21,304 nucleotides of DNA from a virus. Made by a program: the position numbers and the translations under genes. A model generated the notes under the pieces. The model was not told where the DNA came from. It made no database searches and saw only the letters and a program-made list of their open reading frames with translations. Positions 20,681-21,304 of this stretch are shown here, piece after piece (the stretch's first letter is position 1; every line of letters begins with the position of its first letter). Location of the stretch: positions 1-21,304 of IMG/VR virus record IMGVR_UViG_3300030106_008047, one strand, 5' to 3'.

Positions 20681-21304
20681 GTGGCAGACGAAAATATAGT
20701 TGATAAGTTAGTTGGTTCAAATGCAGACAATAAAAGGGAGTCTGTAAAAGATCGTGGTGATGTACTTGAAAAACAGAAAACCACTCTCACTGCTCAAGAA
20801 AGAACTAGGATAACAAACGAAACTACTGTATTTGCTAAGGAGTTCTTAAAAGTAAACAATCAAATGACGCCTGATGAAAAAGGCGAAACTGCCCGGGTAG
20901 ATAAAACTACTGCTGGAAAAGTTAAAAGTTCTATTGAAAAAGCTAAAGAAGATAAACCTCCAAAACTAAAATTTCCTCTATTATTAGCTTTAGGTGCAGG
21001 TATTACAGCATTTGCTGCTTGGATTGCTGACTTTATAGGGCCTGTTGCTGAGTTTGTAGCTAAAACTCTACCCAAGCTACTTAAGCCTATGGGCAAATTA
21101 GCTAGTAACTTCTTTAAGGCTATGAAAGGCGGTAAGTTAGGTAAAATATTAGCAAGTTTAGCAAAAGGTATAGGTGGTAGATTATTAAAATTTGGTAGGT
21201 TTATTCCTGTTATAGGATCTTTATTCAGCTTTGGATTTGGTATAGCAAGATGGAAGAAAGGAGAATACATACCAGCAATTTTTGAATTCGCTTCTGGTAT
21301 TTTG
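20681..21304 (+). CDS. Partial hydrophobic tail protein, possible tape-measure-like
   Basis: An open frame of 208 codons runs from GTG 20681 to the window end without a stop. The first 95 residues are hydrophilic and charged (VADENIVDKLVGSNADNK...). After that come several hydrophobic or amphipathic segments: FPLLLALGAGITAFAAWIAD (about 98-117), a Gly/Lys-rich helical region (KGGKLGKILASLAKGIGG) and RFIPVIGSLFSFGFGIARWK. The last segment resembles motifs in long phage tail proteins that enter or contact membranes. The position after two chaperone-like genes suggests a tape measure protein, but T4 gp29 itself does not look like this; a membrane-active virion protein is an alternative. The start is supported by the TAAATA box; the ATG at codon 67 is less likely. 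Confidence 0.68.
   Translation, partial: MADENIVDKLVGSNADNKRESVKDRGDVLEKQKTTLTAQERTRITNETTVFAKEFLKVNNQMTPDEKGETARVDKTTAGKVKSSIEKAKEDKPPKLKFPLLLALGAGITAFAAWIADFIGPVAEFVAKTLPKLLKPMGKLASNFFKAMKGGKLGKILASLAKGIGGRLLKFGRFIPVIGSLFSFGFGIARWKKGEYIPAIFEFASGIL

Noticed and set aside
20860-21270. Minus-strand 136-aa open frame
   Set aside because: It is the shadow of the plus-strand GTG 20681 gene, whose frame has a promoter box and a sensible domain layout.

Overview
This window looks like part of the genome of a T4-like contractile-tailed phage (myovirus, Caudoviricetes). The right half carries recognisable T4-type structural and packaging genes: a gp14-like neck protein, the large terminase (gp17), the tail sheath (gp18), the tail tube (gp19) with two further tube-like proteins, two gp26/gp51-like hub or chaperone proteins, and the start of a long hydrophobic, possibly tape-measure-like gene. 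The DNA is AT-rich and very tightly packed. The largest gap between genes is about 88 bp, so no stretch over 300 bases lacks a gene. I saw no tRNA, CRISPR array, insertion sequence or integrase. The host cannot be read from the sequence. The gene style (sugar-nucleotide genes, GT9-type glycosyltransferase, nucleotidyltransferase, superoxide dismutase, KISQLT-type fibre start) resembles marine T4-like phages, but that is inference.

Layout. 1-817 (minus): the 5' part of a DUF932-like gene of higher GC, a small HExxH metalloprotease-like gene and a coupled 62-aa gene. 864-1337 (plus): an unknown acidic late gene. 1330-4642 (minus): a four-gene operon for GMP reductase, an NRS/ER-like (RmlD-type) sugar-nucleotide epimerase/reductase, a TagD/HldE-type nucleotidylyltransferase and an RmlB-type NDP-glucose 4,6-dehydratase. 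4675-4878 (minus): a small acidic protein. 4909-5535 (plus): a Mn-type superoxide dismutase. 5473-6198 (minus): a RecB-like PD-(D/E)XK nuclease. 6287-10251 (plus): a holin-like protein, a small two-TM protein, an 813-aa cysteine-rich GGG-repeat protein and a GT9-like glycosyltransferase. 10248-13168 (minus): gp14-like neck protein, nucleotidyltransferase-fold protein and an acidic duplicated-motif protein. 13201-21304 (plus): packaging and tail genes.

Regulation. Fourteen genes, including four with GTG starts, have an exact TAAATA box (core of the T4 late promoter TATAAATA) only 5-7 nt before the start codon, without a Shine-Dalgarno sequence. If initiation occurs at the usual distance, these late mRNAs would be leaderless or nearly so. 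The pattern fixes several starts: terminase at GTG 13201, an otherwise easily missed gene at GTG 20681, and genes at GTG 864 and GTG 12078. Three minus-strand units (62-aa gene/metalloprotease, GMP-reductase operon, nuclease) instead have TATAAT 6-9 nt before the start, and two of them share a TTGAT element 15 bp upstream. This suggests an early/middle versus late division that follows function.

How the genes may work together. The nucleotidylyltransferase, dehydratase, epimerase/reductase and glycosyltransferase could together make and transfer a rhamnose-like sugar, perhaps to virion fibres or a host glycan. GMP reductase would move guanine nucleotides toward the adenine branch, fitting an AT-rich phage. 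The dismutase is the unusual late-class metabolic gene and carries an N-terminal extension, which raises the possibility that it is a virion or late-infection protein.
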